Origin: Desulfobacteraceae bacterium | GTDB taxonomy: Bacteria; Desulfobacterota; Desulfobacteria; Desulfobacterales; JALSRD01 | Assembly (NCBI GenBank): GCA_027061725.1 | Contig: JAMOVG010000264.1 | Span: forward strand, 1-33,343 | DNA length: 33,343 bases | Direction of reading: 5' to 3' | Part shown: one piece after another, positions 32,656 to 33,343 of the stretch | Position numbering within the stretch: the first letter of the stretch is position 1 | How the letters are laid out: each line of letters opens with the position of its first letter | Position numbers and translations under genes: made by a program | The notes under the pieces: model-generated | Told to the model about the DNA's origin: nothing | The model's database searches: none | What the model saw: only the letters and a program-made list of their open reading frames with translations

Positions 32656-33343
32656 TCACATCTCGATAAATCCGCGGTACACCGCCCCGGACTGGCCGTC
32701 CATGCTGATGAAGTCCCCGGCCTTCAGAATGGTCTGGCCGATGGTGCACTTCTTGTCCTTTTCTTCGCACACCATGGTGCCGCAGCCTACCACGCAGGTC
32801 TTGCCAAGCCGGTGCGCCACTACGGCGGCATGGGAAGTCAGCCCGCCGCGGGCCGTCAGCAGACCGTCGGCGGCATGAATCTCGCGAATGTCGTCGGGCA
32901 CCGTATCGCTGCGCAGCAGGATCAGCGAGGTGTCGGGTTCGTTCTCCCGCCAGCGCCGGATCTCTTCCAGATCGAAGACCACCCGCCCGCTCATGGCACC
33001 GCCGCTGACACCGATGCCGTGGCCGATGACCTCCATCTTGGAGATCACCGTAAGGTCGAAGGTCGGCACCTTCTTGCGCTGACGGATGACCATGTCGCGC
33101 GTCTGCAGGAGGTAGAGGTCCTCCACGGCGTCGCTTTCGAAGGTGAACTCCATCTCCTGGGGGCTCCATCCCTGGTCTTCAATGAGGTTCACGGCGATGT
33201 TCCGCAGGGCGCCGTAGATAAGCGGGAAATGCGTCTCCAGGGTGATGTCGGTGTCGCGCATCTCGGATTCCTGCTGGCGGATGGAGATGGGCAGGGTGTT
33301 GACCAGGCCGGCCACCACGTCCTCGCCCTGGTTGCCGATGGTG
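32656..33343 (-). CDS. PEP-utilising enzyme (PPDK/PEP-synthase type), C-terminal part, runs off the window
   Basis: The visible 229 residues are the C-terminal part of a longer protein whose start lies beyond 33343. The frame continues to the window edge through N-Q-G-E-D-V-V-A-G-L-V-N-T, the ATP-grasp motif of pyruvate phosphate dikinase and PEP synthase. It then passes the Y-L-L-Q-T-R-D-M end of the ATP-binding domain and reaches a phosphohistidine swivel domain with T-A-R-G-G-L-T-S-H-A-A (catalytic His codon at 32832-32830). The protein ends about 58 residues later, so the usual C-terminal PEP/pyruvate-binding barrel of PPDK is missing. It may be a split or shortened dikinase. The gap gene follows 98 bases downstream. 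Confidence 0.88.
   Translation of the reverse strand, partial: TIGNQGEDVVAGLVNTLPISIRQQESEMRDTDITLETHFPLIYGALRNIAVNLIEDQGWSPQEMEFTFESDAVEDLYLLQTRDMVIRQRKKVPTFDLTVISKMEVIGHGIGVSGGAMSGRVVFDLEEIRRWRENEPDTSLILLRSDTVPDDIREIHAADGLLTARGGLTSHAAVVAHRLGKTCVVGCGTMVCEEKDKKCTIGQTILKAGDFISMDGQSGAVYRGFIEM

Overview
The window is a GC-rich, gene-dense bacterial chromosome segment with no mobile elements, CRISPR arrays or rRNA. The content points to a sulfate-reducing Desulfobacterota (former Deltaproteobacteria), probably a Desulfobacteraceae/Desulfosarcinaceae-like lineage. The strongest clue is an alternative heme biosynthesis cluster: AhbC-type radical SAM, zinc-type HemB, AhbD-type radical SAM. Supporting clues are the tungstate uptake genes tupABC, a small ferredoxin, a DUF3786 protein and a GAPDH variant. 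Species assignment is inference.

Layout. (1) Positions 1-3679, minus strand: recR start, ybaB and dnaX form a tightly packed replication/repair operon, with ATGA overlap between dnaX and ybaB. Upstream lie two adjacent tRNA-Ser genes (GGA and CGA), then a TrmN6-like methyltransferase and a DUF721/DciA-like protein. (2) 3680-7552: hflK-hflC on the plus strand, a 32-codon minus-strand gene for an AURKAIP1/COX24-domain (mS38-like) protein with its own promoter and terminator, an outer-membrane beta-barrel protein, and an orphan HExxH protein. (3) 7553-13085: an FmdB zinc ribbon protein, groES-groEL, a LysM envelope protein, a TerB/J-domain co-chaperone, and a stand-alone cysteine-rich receiver protein. 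(4) 13098-15273, minus strand: a uroporphyrinogen-decarboxylase-family protein and a Ca2+/Na+ antiporter. (5) 15485-20785: a PiT phosphate transporter, its DUF47/PhoU-like partner, an amphi-Trp protein, a quinone oxidoreductase and a large ClpX-like AAA+ unfoldase. (6) 21008-26375: ahbC-hemB-ahbD-CBS/ACT, apparently co-translated, then an LEA-type lipoprotein, a DUF3786 protein and a ferredoxin. (7) 26647-30301: tupA, an HTH plus PBP-like regulator, tupB and tupC. (8) 30432-33343: a YitT family membrane protein, and on the minus strand a long GAPDH and the C-terminal part of a PEP-utilising enzyme that runs off the window.

Most of the window is core metabolism, chaperones and envelope maintenance. 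The least ordinary items are the second ClpX-like unfoldase with a long C-terminal extension and a possibly leaderless start, the cysteine-rich receiver, the orphan zincin-like protein, the regulator embedded in the tungstate operon, and the tiny AURKAIP1-like gene. I did not find a clearly new multi-gene system. The items above are individual leads. Promoters and hairpins were found by eye against consensus, and family names come from recognising motifs, not from database searches.
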